64,000 bases of DNA from NCBI GenBank assembly GCA_965276675.1, contig OZ255624.1:620001-684000 (forward strand). Reading direction: 5' to 3'. Positions 1 through 8,618 of the stretch are shown here, piece after piece. Position numbers and translations under genes: made by a program. The first letter of the stretch is position 1; every line of letters begins with the position of its first letter. The notes beneath the pieces were generated by a model. The model saw only the letters and a list, made by a program, of their open reading frames with translations, was not told the origin of the DNA and searched no databases. Origin of the DNA: G965276675 sp965276675 (GTDB lineage: Bacteria; Acidobacteriota; Terriglobia; Terriglobales; Acidobacteriaceae).

Positions 1-63
1 GTGGTGGCTCGGGCAGCTTTCTTCGAGCTTAGGCAGTCGACTTGAGCACTTCCATCCATATTC

Positions 64-1224
64 ATGCGCATCTTCTATGATCATCAGGCAACATCGCTTC
101 AGGATGCGGGTGGTCTGTCGAGGTATCATTACGAGCTGGCGCGAGAGCTAGGGCGGCAGGATGGTGTTCGCCTGGAATACTTTCTCGGGCTGAACGCTTC
201 CGTGATGCCGTTTGCTGATTTGCGCGGCCAGGGCGCGAGGGTCGTCAGCTGGCCCGCACTCATGCGCCCCGGCTATCTGCGCTATGCGTTGAATGCGTTG
301 GCGACAAGTGCTGTTATGCCCCTGCGCGGCATCTTCGATGTATATCACTCCACCTACCAGCGCTATGAACGCGCTGTGCGCAGCAAAGCTCTTGTCACCA
401 CGCATCATGACAGCACGCAGGAAAGGTATCCGGAGCTGTTTCGAAATGCCGGCGCAATCCGGCAGCGCAAGCGGGAGCTCTACAAGCGGGCCGATGCGAT
501 CATCTGCATCTCAGCGGCCAGCAAGGCTGACCTGCTCCACTTTTACGAGGTTGACGAGGTGAAGACAGCCGTGATCTATCATGGCTTTTCGCCGCTCACC
601 GGGGGTGTCCAGCACGAATCCGAGGCAGTCATGTCTCTCACGCAACCGAAGTTGTTACATAAGCCCCCTTATCTGCTCTATGTCGGCTCTCGCAGCCGTT
701 ATAAGAATTTTGCTGCCCTCCTGGAGGCATTTGCCTCGCTCTCTGACACGAAGCTCTTCGCGGCCTCGGATTATCGGCTGCATGTTGCCGGGGGCGGTGC
801 ATGGACGGCGGACGAAAGGGCGCACATCGCTTCCCGGCGCCTCGGGGATCGCGTTCTGCTTACCCCAAAAGTAAGCGAAACGGCTCTGGCAACCCTTTAT
901 CGCGGAGCAGCCCTCTTCGTCTACCCCAGCCTGCACGAAGGCTTCGGCTTTCCGCCGTTGGAGGCGATGAGCCAGGGGTGTCCCGTGCTGGCAAGCAACA
1001 CTTCGTCGATGCCCGAGATTTGCGGGAACGCGGCATTTTACTTTGATCCGAGTACACCTGGTGATCTGGCGCATGAACTGGAGAGGCTCCTCGCCTCCGA
1101 GACGATGCGCTGCTCCAAGCAGGCGATTGGATTAGCGCAGGTGCAACGCTACAGCTGGAGACGGACGGCAGTGGAGACATTGCGTGTCTACAAGCGGGTC
1201 CAGGCCGCCGGAGCGGCCGTCTAA
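64..1224 (+). CDS. GT4-family glycosyltransferase
   Basis: Retaining GT-B glycosyltransferase that probably adds a sugar to a lipid-linked polysaccharide intermediate on the cytoplasmic side. The N-terminal half carries the acceptor-side motif GGLSRYHYE near residue 17. The C-terminal half has the donor-site strand LLYVGSRSR (about 204-212) and the family E-x7-E signature in EGFGFPPLE (E292 to E300). Length 386 aa is normal for GT4. The ATG at 64 is the first residue of a typical GT4 N-terminus (MRIFYDHQ). It is followed after 42 nt by an epimerase gene and then by a GT2 and a priming sugar transferase on the same strand, so it belongs to an exopolysaccharide or O-antigen-like locus. Donor and acceptor cannot be read from sequence. 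Bases 1-63 probably hold the end of an upstream gene but are too short to identify. Confidence 0.9.
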   Translation: MRIFYDHQATSLQDAGGLSRYHYELARELGRQDGVRLEYFLGLNASVMPFADLRGQGARVVSWPALMRPGYLRYALNALATSAVMPLRGIFDVYHSTYQRYERAVRSKALVTTHHDSTQERYPELFRNAGAIRQRKRELYKRADAIICISAASKADLLHFYEVDEVKTAVIYHGFSPLTGGVQHESEAVMSLTQPKLLHKPPYLLYVGSRSRYKNFAALLEAFASLSDTKLFAASDYRLHVAGGGAWTADERAHIASRRLGDRVLLTPKVSETALATLYRGAALFVYPSLHEGFGFPPLEAMSQGCPVLASNTSSMPEICGNAAFYFDPSTPGDLAHELERLLASETMRCSKQAIGLAQVQRYSWRRTAVETLRVYKRVQAAGAAV

Positions 1225-1266
1225 CTGCCAGCCCTTCACTCCCCCACCTCAAAACGATTAGTATCA

Positions 1267-2412
1267 ATGCGGATGCAGCAAAGAGTTCTCATAACAGGTG
1301 GACTTGGTTTTATCGGCATGGCGCTGGCGCGCAGGCTCAATCAGATTGGGCTTACCGTTCGCCTGATGGACAATCTAAGTCCACAAGTGCATGGTCCCCT
1401 GCCTCGCACCGATCGGGCCAGTCTCCTGCACGAAGACAATATCGAGATCATGCGCGGCGACGTCTCTTTGCGCAGGGATTGGGAGACAGCGCTGGAAGAT
1501 GTCTCGACCGTCGTGCACCTGGCAGCCGAGACGGGCACTGGCCAATCGATGTACCGGATCGCGGATTACACGCAGAACAATGTCGGGGGCACCGCGCAAC
1601 TGCTGGATGTGCTGGCCAATGAACACCACACCGTCACCAAGCTGATTCTCTCCTCGTCGCGCTCCGTCTACGGAGAAGGTGCATACCACTGCCCGCGCTG
1701 CGGAGTCGTGTACCCGGGCAGGCGCACGGCACAAGCGCTGGCTTCCGGGGTTTGGGAGCTTTCCTGCTCCTGCTGTCTCGGTCCCGCCCGGAGCATCGCC
1801 ACGCCGGAAGATGCGAAGCTCTCGCCGGCATCCATCTATGCCGCCACTAAGCTGGCACAAGAGCATCTGCTGCGCATCGCGGGTGAGTCTCTGGGCATTC
1901 CCTACATCATCTTCCGCTTTCAGAATGTCTACGGGGAAGGCCAGTCGCTCAACAATCCCTACACGGGGATCCTGTCGATCTTCGCCAATCGTATTCGCCA
2001 AGGTATGCCCATCACGCTCTTTGAAGATGGGGAGGAGAGCCGGGACTTCATGCATGTGTCGGATGCGGTGAGCGCCGTGGCACTGGGAGTCACCTCATCC
2101 TCCGGAGACGGCCGCATTCTCAACGTCGGAGCTGGAGAGCCGGTCAGTGTCGCGGCTGTAGCTCGCGCGTTGAAAGCGCACTTTCGCGATAGCAGCGAGA
2201 CCGTCATCTCTGGCGAGTACCGCCTGGGGGACATCCGCCACTGCTACGCCGATCTGACACAGATACAAGCGGCATTAGGATTTCGTCCGCAAGTTTCGTT
2301 TGAAGAAGGTATGGAGCGCTTTGTGCATTGGGTGCGCAATCAGCCGGTCTATGAGGATGGGCTTGACCGCGCCAACCGGGAACTCGCGGAACGCGGCCTG
2401 ATGAAGGCATGA
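1267..2412 (+). CDS. NAD-dependent sugar epimerase/dehydratase with Cys insert
   Basis: Extended SDR enzyme acting on a nucleotide sugar. The Rossmann motif GGLGFIG is at residues 11-17 and the catalytic Tyr-x3-Lys is Y191-K195 (YAATK). Between them is an insert with two cysteine clusters, CPRC at 142-145 and CSCC at 167-170, which looks like a small zinc site. Such an insert is known in some dTDP-sugar epimerases, including the dTDP-L-rhamnose 4-epimerase group, so that activity is my best guess, not a demonstrated one. Length 381 aa fits an extended SDR plus the insert. It lies between two glycosyltransferase genes and probably supplies one of them with its donor sugar. The ATG at 1267 is followed by a second Met two codons later, so the start is uncertain by two residues. 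Confidence 0.85.
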   Translation: MRMQQRVLITGGLGFIGMALARRLNQIGLTVRLMDNLSPQVHGPLPRTDRASLLHEDNIEIMRGDVSLRRDWETALEDVSTVVHLAAETGTGQSMYRIADYTQNNVGGTAQLLDVLANEHHTVTKLILSSSRSVYGEGAYHCPRCGVVYPGRRTAQALASGVWELSCSCCLGPARSIATPEDAKLSPASIYAATKLAQEHLLRIAGESLGIPYIIFRFQNVYGEGQSLNNPYTGILSIFANRIRQGMPITLFEDGEESRDFMHVSDAVSAVALGVTSSSGDGRILNVGAGEPVSVAAVARALKAHFRDSSETVISGEYRLGDIRHCYADLTQIQAALGFRPQVSFEEGMERFVHWVRNQPVYEDGLDRANRELAERGLMKA

Positions 2413-2508
2413 GCGGGTTGTGCGATTACGATATAGGCGCATTGCCGCACTGCTTTGACATACCTGCCACGGTCGGAGCGGTCGTCGCAGTGTAGAGTAC
2501 GACTGAGT

Positions 2509-2524
2509 GCTCCCACCGGGGAGC
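2509..2524 (+). other. Small hairpin in the leader of the GT2 gene
   Basis: GCTCCC and GGGAGC form a 6-bp stem with a 4-nt loop, ending 23 nt before the GT2 start codon. There is no T-run, so it is not a standard terminator. It may affect translation or mRNA stability, or be chance. Confidence 0.3.
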
Positions 2525-2547
2525 GATCGCAGGAAGGTCTGTAGTTC

Positions 2548-3477
2548 ATGGATGTGTCGCTTGATCTGACTCTTATCGTTCCCAACTACAACACGCGGGA
2601 GCTTCTCCGGCAGTGCCTCACTTCGATCTACGAGCACACCAAATGCATCAGCTTCGAGGTCATATGTATCGATGACAATTCGAAGGATGGCAGCGCCGAC
2701 ATGGTCGCTGAATGCTTTCCGCAGGTGGTTCTGGTGCGCAACGCCGTCGGCCAGATGTACGCCAAGAACAACAATCTGGGCCTGAAAATGTCGCGCTCGC
2801 GCTATGCCTGTCTGTTGAATAGCGACACGGAGATCACGACCAACGCCTTCAAAGCCCTCGTCGATTTCATGGATGCTCATCCCGACGTGGCCGCCTGCGG
2901 ACCGCGTCTGCTCAATCCGGACGGTACCGAGCAGTCCTGTGTCCGGCAGTTTGCCGGCATCGGCACGATGGTTCTGCAGGGTCTGAATTGGCACAAATTC
3001 TTCCCCAACGGCAAGGTCTCCAAGTCGTACTACACCACGCACTTCGACTACTCCAGGGAGCAGTCGGTGGAGAGCCTGGGCACGACTGCCTATGTGCTCC
3101 GCAGGAGTACCTGGGAGCAGGCCGGCATGCTGGACGAGCGCTTTCCCCATTTTCAAGTGGACTTGGCATACAACCTGATGCTCAAGCGCAAGGGCCTGAA
3201 AGTGGTCTACACGCCAGCAGCGGATGTGACCCACTACGGCAGCCAGAGCATCAACCAAATGCCCAAAAAGCGCATCTTGGAGCTGCATCAGGCGCTTGCG
3301 GATTTCAATGAGCACTACGACTACTTTGGCTCCAGCCTGCTGGTGAAGGGATTGATTAGGGTAGCGCTCCGTATCCGGTGCTGGATCAAAATCGCCGAAT
3401 TTCACCTCAGCCATGACAAGCGTGTCATCAAGGGACCTGGGGCACCCAAGCTAGCCAGCAGCAAGCGCCTTCGCTAG
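2548..3477 (+). CDS. GT2-family glycosyltransferase (rhamnosyltransferase-like)
   Basis: Inverting GT-A glycosyltransferase. The N-terminus LTLIVPNYNTRELL (from about residue 6) is the nucleotide-binding start typical of the family. The metal-binding DXD-type motif is SDTE at 92-95, and the stretch after it (GPRLLNPDGTEQ) is typical of WbbL-like rhamnosyltransferases. Length 309 aa is normal. The C-terminal 50 residues contain amphipathic or hydrophobic segments (LLVKGLIRVALRIRCWIKI) that may attach it to the inner face of the membrane. The gene follows the epimerase after 135 nt and a 5' hairpin (2509-2524). The upstream gene may make its donor, for example a 6-deoxyhexose, but this is inference. 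Confidence 0.88.
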   Translation: MDVSLDLTLIVPNYNTRELLRQCLTSIYEHTKCISFEVICIDDNSKDGSADMVAECFPQVVLVRNAVGQMYAKNNNLGLKMSRSRYACLLNSDTEITTNAFKALVDFMDAHPDVAACGPRLLNPDGTEQSCVRQFAGIGTMVLQGLNWHKFFPNGKVSKSYYTTHFDYSREQSVESLGTTAYVLRRSTWEQAGMLDERFPHFQVDLAYNLMLKRKGLKVVYTPAADVTHYGSQSINQMPKKRILELHQALADFNEHYDYFGSSLLVKGLIRVALRIRCWIKIAEFHLSHDKRVIKGPGAPKLASSKRLR

Positions 3478-3734
3478 TCCGCGTTGGCTTGAGGGAAAGT
3501 GTTGATCCTGACTCCTGCACATTCGCGGAATTGCAGGAAAACGCGCGATCCTGCCCTCCGCACGCGACTTTTTCTCACCTGTGGTGTCACTCTGGTTACC
3601 TGTGGGTGTGTCTCTTTGTATCCCGAATGCCGAGGCTCTACAATGATCTGAAGTCTTGCTCCGTATCAGGGTAACTGCTTTGACGAACAGTTGATGGCAT
3701 TTCCAGCAAGTGTGACGCATCAAAGCCGATGAGG

Positions 3735-3759
3735 CCCGCAACGATTTCAGGATTGCGGG
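3735..3759 (+). other. Hairpin in the leader of the sugar transferase gene
   Basis: CCCGCAA (3735-3741) and TTGCGGG (3753-3759) form a perfect 7-bp inverted repeat with an 11-nt loop, ending 16 nt before the TTG start at 3776. It lies in a 298-nt region (3478-3775) without a convincing gene. With no T-run it is more likely a leader structure or operator than a terminator. Confidence 0.35.
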
Positions 3760-3775
3760 AGAATCAGAAAGGCCA

Positions 3776-4588
3776 TTGAGCAGCAGAAGCACTGACGAAT
3801 CTATGGATACTTCACACTCGGTCTCACCCCAAGTTCTCTGGAACGATCTCGAGTTAGAGCCGGTCACTACTCCGGTGCGGGAAGATAGAACCCATCGCAT
3901 TCCGGTGCGGGTGACGGTTGGGCCAGAACAGGTCGCACACCGTTTGTCCGCCAGCTCCTGGACCCTCTCCAGTGGACGCCGGCTTCTGGACTTTTGCTCT
4001 GCCTCTGTCGGCATCACGCTGTTTTCCCCCGTTCTGTGCGTTATCGCGGCCTGTGTGCGGGTTAGCTCCCCGGGGCCGGTTATCTTCCGGCAGAAGCGTG
4101 TAGGCCGCTTCGGACAGTCGTTCACCATCTACAAGTTCCGCACCATGGAGGCTGGCCCTAAACGCACCGGCCTCACGGTGACGCGGCATGGCGACCGCCG
4201 GATCACCCGCGTTGGGTCTGTGCTCAGGAAGTACAAGCTCGATGAGCTGCCCCAGTTGGTGAATGTGCTCTTCGGGGATATGAGTCTGGTGGGTCCGCGG
4301 CCCAAGCTACCCGACCATCAAGAGAGCGTGAACATGCCGTTCCGTCCGGGAATTACCGGTGCCGCCACTCTGGTCTTCCGCTGCGAGGAAGAGATGTTGA
4401 AGCACATACCGGATCATGAGCTTGAGGCCTTCTGCCTGCAGCGGCTCACACCGTATAAGGCGAAGATCGACTTCGAGTACGCCAAAGAGGCCACCCTGGC
4501 CAGTGATCTGAAGCTGCTGTGCAAGACCGCGGATGCCTGTCTGCGCGGGGGCAGCGCACCCCAGCCACACCCGATGGAGCTGATTTAG
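3776..4588 (+). CDS. Priming sugar transferase (undecaprenyl-phosphate glycosyl-1-phosphate transferase)
   Basis: Bacterial sugar transferase that moves a sugar-1-phosphate onto undecaprenyl phosphate, the first step of exopolysaccharide repeat synthesis at the inner membrane. One hydrophobic segment (about 80-100, SPVLCVIAACVRV) precedes the catalytic domain, which shows the family motifs FRQKRVG, YKFRTM, KLDELPQL and DMSLVGPRP. Length is 270 aa from the TTG at 3776; an ATG nine codons later (3803) is the alternative start. The TTG has an AAAGG stretch just upstream, the ATG has no clear ribosome binding site. It lies downstream of two glycosyltransferases and an epimerase and completes a minimal polysaccharide set. 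No flippase or polymerase is in the window. Confidence 0.88.
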   Translation: MSSRSTDESMDTSHSVSPQVLWNDLELEPVTTPVREDRTHRIPVRVTVGPEQVAHRLSASSWTLSSGRRLLDFCSASVGITLFSPVLCVIAACVRVSSPGPVIFRQKRVGRFGQSFTIYKFRTMEAGPKRTGLTVTRHGDRRITRVGSVLRKYKLDELPQLVNVLFGDMSLVGPRPKLPDHQESVNMPFRPGITGAATLVFRCEEEMLKHIPDHELEAFCLQRLTPYKAKIDFEYAKEATLASDLKLLCKTADACLRGGSAPQPHPMELI

Positions 4589-4704
4589 CTTTTAGGGATC
4601 AGGATCAGTTTGGTGCTCAGATCCCAAGTCTAGAGAGTACGAAGTTTTTGCCGGGCAGTTATACTCGAGAAAACGCCTTCGTACTTGGCTTGGCGCTTCC
4701 CTCC

Positions 4705-5037
4705 ATGACCACAGATCCCCAAAAAGTCTCTCTTGAAGAAGTCCGGCGCGTGGCCGAACTTGCGCACCTTGAGCTCAGCCCAGATGAAGAGACCGCCATG
4801 CGGCGCGATCTGAACGCGATCCTGGCGCATGTTGCTCAGCTGAGCGAGCTCGACACCTCTGCAGTCTCTCCGATGGCGCAGGTCTCTGAGATTCTGCCGG
4901 CAAACCAGACCGCAGCGAACGCGAATACTCTCCGCGCCGACGTTTCAGCTCCTTCGCTCGATCGAGGAAACGTCATGCGCTCTGCGCCCGAGACAGATGG
5001 AGTTTTCTTCAGGGTTCCCAAGGTGATTGAGCGCTAA
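4705..5037 (+). CDS. gatC: Asp/Glu-tRNA amidotransferase subunit C
   Basis: Small 110-aa subunit that clamps GatA to GatB in the GatCAB complex, which converts Glu-tRNA(Gln) or Asp-tRNA(Asn) to the amide forms. The start chosen is the ATG at 4705 (MTTDPQKVSLEE); the longer open frame upstream carries no family similarity. Motifs are VRRVAELAHLELS near residue 12, the LNAILAHVAQLSELDTSAV helix, and the C-terminal FFRVPKVIE that inserts between the partner subunits. gatA follows after 66 nt on the same strand. gatB is not in the window, which is common in this phylum, where the genes can be separated. Confidence 0.95.
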   Translation: MTTDPQKVSLEEVRRVAELAHLELSPDEETAMRRDLNAILAHVAQLSELDTSAVSPMAQVSEILPANQTAANANTLRADVSAPSLDRGNVMRSAPETDGVFFRVPKVIER

Positions 5038-5103
5038 TCTGGTGACTAGTAAGCTACTGATAGCACCCGAATGACTTCAGAGAATGACCCAACATGAGAG
5101 CTA

Positions 5104-6564
5104 ATGACCGACACGACATCCGCAACCGAGGCCAAAACGATCTCCGGCATCCGTCAGGCAGTTGCGTCCGGGGAAGTGAAGGCAGTCTCTTTGACTCAGG
5201 AATACCTTCGCCGGATCGACGAACGGAACCCTGAGATCAACGCCTATCTAGCGGTTACGCGGGAGATGGCGCTGGAGCAGGCTGCAGCCGTGGATCGCAT
5301 GGCAGAGGCAGGTAGGCCGCTCCCGGCGCTTGCCGGCGTCCCGGTCGGCATCAAGGATGTGCTGGTGGTCAAGGGAGCGCCCGCTACGGCCGGATCGAAG
5401 ATTCTCGCCGGTTACCATCCTCCTTACACCGCCACAGCGGTCGAAAAGCTGGTCGACTCAGGCGCGGTCGTGCTGGGCAAGCTCAACTGCGACGAGTTTG
5501 CCATGGGCTCATCAAACGAGAACTCTGCGTATGGGCCGGTGCGCAACCCGGTTGCGCTTGACCGCGTTCCGGGAGGCTCCAGTGGTGGCTCGGCGGCTGC
5601 GGTCGCCGCTGGCATGGCCGTCGCGACGCTTGGTACGGACACTGGCGGATCGATCCGGCAGCCAGCTTCGTACTGCGGCGTTGTCGGCGTGCTGCCCACC
5701 TACAGCCGCGTCTCGCGCTACGGACTCATCGCCTTCGCGTCCTCCCTTGACCGGGTTGGTCCGCTCACGCATACCGTGGAAGACGCCGCTATTCTGCTGG
5801 ACGTGCTGGCAGGCCAAGACAAGCGCGATGCGACCTCCTCGACTGAGGCAGTCCCGGACTACGTCGCCGCGCTGAGCGAGCCGGTTCGGGGATTGCGAGT
5901 CGGTGTGCCATCGGAGTACTTCGCTGAAGGGCTGGACCCACAGGTGCGGGCCGCCGTCGAGCGGGCAATCGCCGGACTGGAGAAGCAGGGCTGCACTGTG
6001 CAACCTGTCTCCCTGCCGCACACCCGCTACGCCATTCCCACGTATTACGTCCTGGCGACGGCCGAGGCCAGCTCCAACCTGGCGCGCTTTGATGGCGTCC
6101 GCTACGGCTATCGGGCGTCCGATGCCACGACTTTAGGGAGTATGTATCGCCGCACCCGCGATGAAGGTTTCGGGCCGGAGGTCAAACGGCGCATCCTGCT
6201 GGGGACCTATGCCCTGAGTGCGGGTTATTACGACGCCTACTACCGCAAGGCACAACAGGTCCGCACTCTGCTCACCCAGGACTTCCTCCAGGCCTTCTCC
6301 GAGGTTGACGTTCTGGTAACGCCGACCGCTCCCACGCCCGCATTCAAGTTAGGGGAGAAGACCGACGATCCTCTATCGATGTACCTGTTAGACATTTACA
6401 CGGTGACGGCGAATCTCGCCGGCATCTGTGGCCTCTCGGTCCCGGGCGGCACGACCGAAGAGGGGTTGCCCATCGGAGTGCAGATCCTGGGTCGGCACTT
6501 CGATGAGGGGACCGTCTTGCGCGTCGGCCAGGCAGTGGAGAGACAGCAAACCCCGGCGAGATAG
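5104..6564 (+). CDS. gatA: Glu-tRNA(Gln) amidotransferase subunit A
   Basis: Amidase-signature enzyme that hydrolyses glutamine and supplies ammonia to GatB for transamidation of mischarged tRNA. The catalytic Lys is K84 (GIKDVL), the cis-Ser lies in GGSSGGS near 160, and the nucleophile Ser is S183 (DTGGSIRQPA), in the same order and spacing as known GatA proteins. Length 486 aa is standard. It follows gatC after 66 nt, so the two are probably co-transcribed. The C-terminal segment GLSVPGG and LPIGVQILG is conserved. The next gene is convergent, with only 40 nt between the stop codons and no clear terminator visible. Confidence 0.96.
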   Translation: MTDTTSATEAKTISGIRQAVASGEVKAVSLTQEYLRRIDERNPEINAYLAVTREMALEQAAAVDRMAEAGRPLPALAGVPVGIKDVLVVKGAPATAGSKILAGYHPPYTATAVEKLVDSGAVVLGKLNCDEFAMGSSNENSAYGPVRNPVALDRVPGGSSGGSAAAVAAGMAVATLGTDTGGSIRQPASYCGVVGVLPTYSRVSRYGLIAFASSLDRVGPLTHTVEDAAILLDVLAGQDKRDATSSTEAVPDYVAALSEPVRGLRVGVPSEYFAEGLDPQVRAAVERAIAGLEKQGCTVQPVSLPHTRYAIPTYYVLATAEASSNLARFDGVRYGYRASDATTLGSMYRRTRDEGFGPEVKRRILLGTYALSAGYYDAYYRKAQQVRTLLTQDFLQAFSEVDVLVTPTAPTPAFKLGEKTDDPLSMYLLDIYTVTANLAGICGLSVPGGTTEEGLPIGVQILGRHFDEGTVLRVGQAVERQQTPAR

Positions 6565-6604
6565 TCTCGTGTCGGGAAGTATTCTTCAGCCGTTCGGGAT
6601 GGTC

Positions 6605-7216
6605 TCAACGTCGGCCGGTTGCACCAGTGTGGACCGGCTGGTAGTAGCGGACTGCCGGCTCCGCACAGCCCTGGCATAGAATGCGACCGTCGCGCTCGAG
6701 GAAACGCTCGTAATTGATGCCTTCGCCGCACGCCTCGCATGCGATGCGCTCGCTCTTGTAGCCGGGAAACTCCTTGGGCGGGATCTCGACCTTCACCCAC
6801 TCCTCGGTAAAGAGATCGTCGTCCGCCATATCGCGGTAGGCCAGCATTTGCTGCTGGTTTTTGTTCCCAATCTCCGGGTGCAACTGCTTTGCCAGTGCTT
6901 TCGAGGACTCCCGTGCAGCGAGGCGGACCGCACGATCGTTTGTGACGTCCACAAAAGTGGCGGCCATCTTACCCCAATCGCGAAATTTGAGGGCACGCTT
7001 GCCCAGACGGCAGCCGGTCACCACCCCGATCGCGTCCGTCGCACACCGATCGATCTCGATGTACGTCACCAGCCGCTTGCGGTCGCTGCCGCGCGGGTCG
7101 TCGATGCCCAGCCGTTCGCAGCCCAGCATGGCCATGCGTACGCCCAGAATCTGCCCGGCACACAGATGTCCATGCGCCTCCTCGGCCCGCTTCAGCAGTT
7201 CGTCAAAGCTCTCCAT
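6605..7216 (-). CDS. FmdE-like protein with C-terminal zinc ribbon
   Basis: Member of the FmdE family, named after a gene next to molybdenum formylmethanofuran dehydrogenase genes in methanogens; its biochemical role is not settled. The N-terminal domain has the family start HGHLCAGQILGVRM (about 15-28), then EIDRCATDAI and TGCRLGKR with conserved cysteines. The last 50 residues hold a CxxC...CxxC zinc ribbon (CEACGEG and CQGCAEP). Length 203 aa fits the long form of the family. No formylmethanofuran or methanogenesis genes are nearby. It is the last gene of a minus-strand group with a secreted protein (48 nt upstream) and a small membrane protein. A metal- or formate-related role is possible but not shown. 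Confidence 0.85.
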   Translation of the reverse strand: MESFDELLKRAEEAHGHLCAGQILGVRMAMLGCERLGIDDPRGSDRKRLVTYIEIDRCATDAIGVVTGCRLGKRALKFRDWGKMAATFVDVTNDRAVRLAARESSKALAKQLHPEIGNKNQQQMLAYRDMADDDLFTEEWVKVEIPPKEFPGYKSERIACEACGEGINYERFLERDGRILCQGCAEPAVRYYQPVHTGATGRR

Positions 7217-7264
7217 TTCTTTATGGTAACGCCGGAGATTAGCTTTCTAGTTAGCCGTGCCCTT

Positions 7265-7957
7265 TCAGTGAGTTCCGCCGTCGTCGCCATCGCCATCCTC
7301 GACCAGCACCGCCGAGAGGCCGACCAGGTCGTAGCTGACCTCCTGCGCTCCGGTTTGCTGAAAGGTGACCCGCAGCGGCTCGCGCTGCCACGCGGCCTTG
7401 GCACAGGCGGGCGTGGTGTTCTCCCCAGGCGACCAGGCTGAGAGCTTCTTCGAGAGGACGGGTTTTCGGCCAGCAACCTGAGCCACCACAGCATAGAGCT
7501 GCTTGCCACCGGTCGCCAATCCGCAGTAGGCGGCGTAGTCGCGAAACCAGACCACACTGGAAACCGCTGGATCGTACTCCGGAAGCTTAAGAGCCGTGAT
7601 ATGACCGTTCGCGCGGTCCACCATAAGCCACGGCCCACGCTGCCATATCCAGTGCTCGACCTTATCTCCTGGCAAGGCATCATTGAGCCGTAGCGCGCGC
7701 CGCACCACAAAGCTCCGGTCGGTTACGTCGTGCGACTCGCCGGTGGTCCATTCCTTGAGCTTGTCATCAACGACGAGCGGTCGAACCTTGAGCTCTTTTT
7801 CGTCTGCTGCTGCGCCGGCCGGGTCTGTCTTGATCGAATATGAAACACGCTTGCCCGTCCCCAGACCGACCATATGCGGCTTTGCCCGCCCACCCGCTAA
7901 CGCGGCTAGTGGAAAGAACAGGAGGAGGACGAGTGCAGGGGAGATGCCCGAACGCAT
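7265..7957 (-). CDS. Secreted protein of unknown function
   Basis: I do not recognise the family. The first 21 residues form a clear Sec signal peptide (ALVLLLFFPLAALAGG) with likely cleavage after ALA. The remaining 210 residues have alternating strands typical of a small beta-rich periplasmic domain and end in an acidic, Gly-rich tail (EDGDGDDGG). Two cysteines (about 149 and 191) could form a disulfide. It sits between a 58-residue membrane protein upstream (72-nt gap) and the FmdE-like gene downstream (48-nt gap), so the three may form an operon. Confidence 0.7.
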   Translation of the reverse strand: MRSGISPALVLLLFFPLAALAGGRAKPHMVGLGTGKRVSYSIKTDPAGAAADEKELKVRPLVVDDKLKEWTTGESHDVTDRSFVVRRALRLNDALPGDKVEHWIWQRGPWLMVDRANGHITALKLPEYDPAVSSVVWFRDYAAYCGLATGGKQLYAVVAQVAGRKPVLSKKLSAWSPGENTTPACAKAAWQREPLRVTFQQTGAQEVSYDLVGLSAVLVEDGDGDDGGTH

Positions 7958-8029
7958 AGTGGATGGAGGGTAGCCGAGTGTGCCGGCAGCTCACCATTCC
8001 ACGGGAGTGGTAGGCGCATGCTGCGCGGT

Positions 8030-8206
8030 CTATCCGTGGTGGATGTGTGGCTTCGTGCCGCCTGAATGCGACCCAAAGCCATAGTCGTCAGCGTCCGGCG
8101 GCGCCTTGGGGGGTCCTGCCATCTCTGCCCGGAGCAACACCCAGGTGAAGTAAATGCCGATCAGGAGCGCGACTCCGAAGAAGATCACGATTAGCCAGTC
8201 AGTCAT
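8030..8206 (-). CDS. Small single-span membrane protein (58 aa)
   Basis: Too short for most gene callers, but well supported. GGGAG lies 8 nt ahead of the ATG (position 8206 on the minus strand). The product begins with one strong membrane helix (residues 4-25, WLIVIFFGVALLIGIYFTWV), then a short Pro- and Asp-rich segment (GPPKAPPDADD), and ends in a Gly/His-rich tail (HSGG...HIHHG) that could bind a metal. The gene is 72 nt upstream of the secreted-protein gene on the same strand and probably heads that operon. The function is unknown. A metal-related role would fit the FmdE-like neighbour, but that is inference. Confidence 0.6.
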   Translation of the reverse strand: MTDWLIVIFFGVALLIGIYFTWVLLRAEMAGPPKAPPDADDYGFGSHSGGTKPHIHHG

Positions 8207-8618
8207 GATGACACTCCCGAAGATTGGCCCTTGCGCTTAGATCGACACTGTATGCGCTCGGAGAGACGACGGTCAAGGTTACTGTCAGCATTACCAGCCG
8301 CCGGCTCTAAACCCACGTATCAAACAACGCTACCGGCTCAGCCTGACCAGTTCGCCAGCTACAAAACGCGAGCGAAATGCAGCGCGTCGGGTAAGGCGGC
8401 AAAGGCCGCTTCGCTCTCGGAGAGGCGCAGAGCTCCTCTGGAGTGGCAAAGGTTTGAGGGGTTCCATATTGCATCAGGGGGACGGCAAATACGTCCGTCT
8501 CGCCTCCGACGGCCACCCTGCCCCAGACCGCACAAGACCAGTGGCTCTAATGAGCTGCGGTAAGCACGGTGTGGATGGTGTACGGATTCGAGGCGACCAG
8601 AGGATTCGAGTTGTAGCT
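8207..8618. other. Intergenic region with a possible decayed gene
   Basis: About 410 nt without an intact gene. On the minus strand near 8380-8516 a peptide-like stretch (MQYGTPQTFATPEEL) is followed, one frame over, by SESEAAFAALPDALHFARVL and a stop. Both halves look protein-like and would join after a single-base shift, so this may be the remnant of a small gene. I cannot name the family. The rest shows nothing clear. Confidence 0.25.

Noticed and set aside
6565..6604. Shared terminator between gatA and the FmdE-like gene
   Set aside because: No stem-loop with T-run in the 40-nt spacer.
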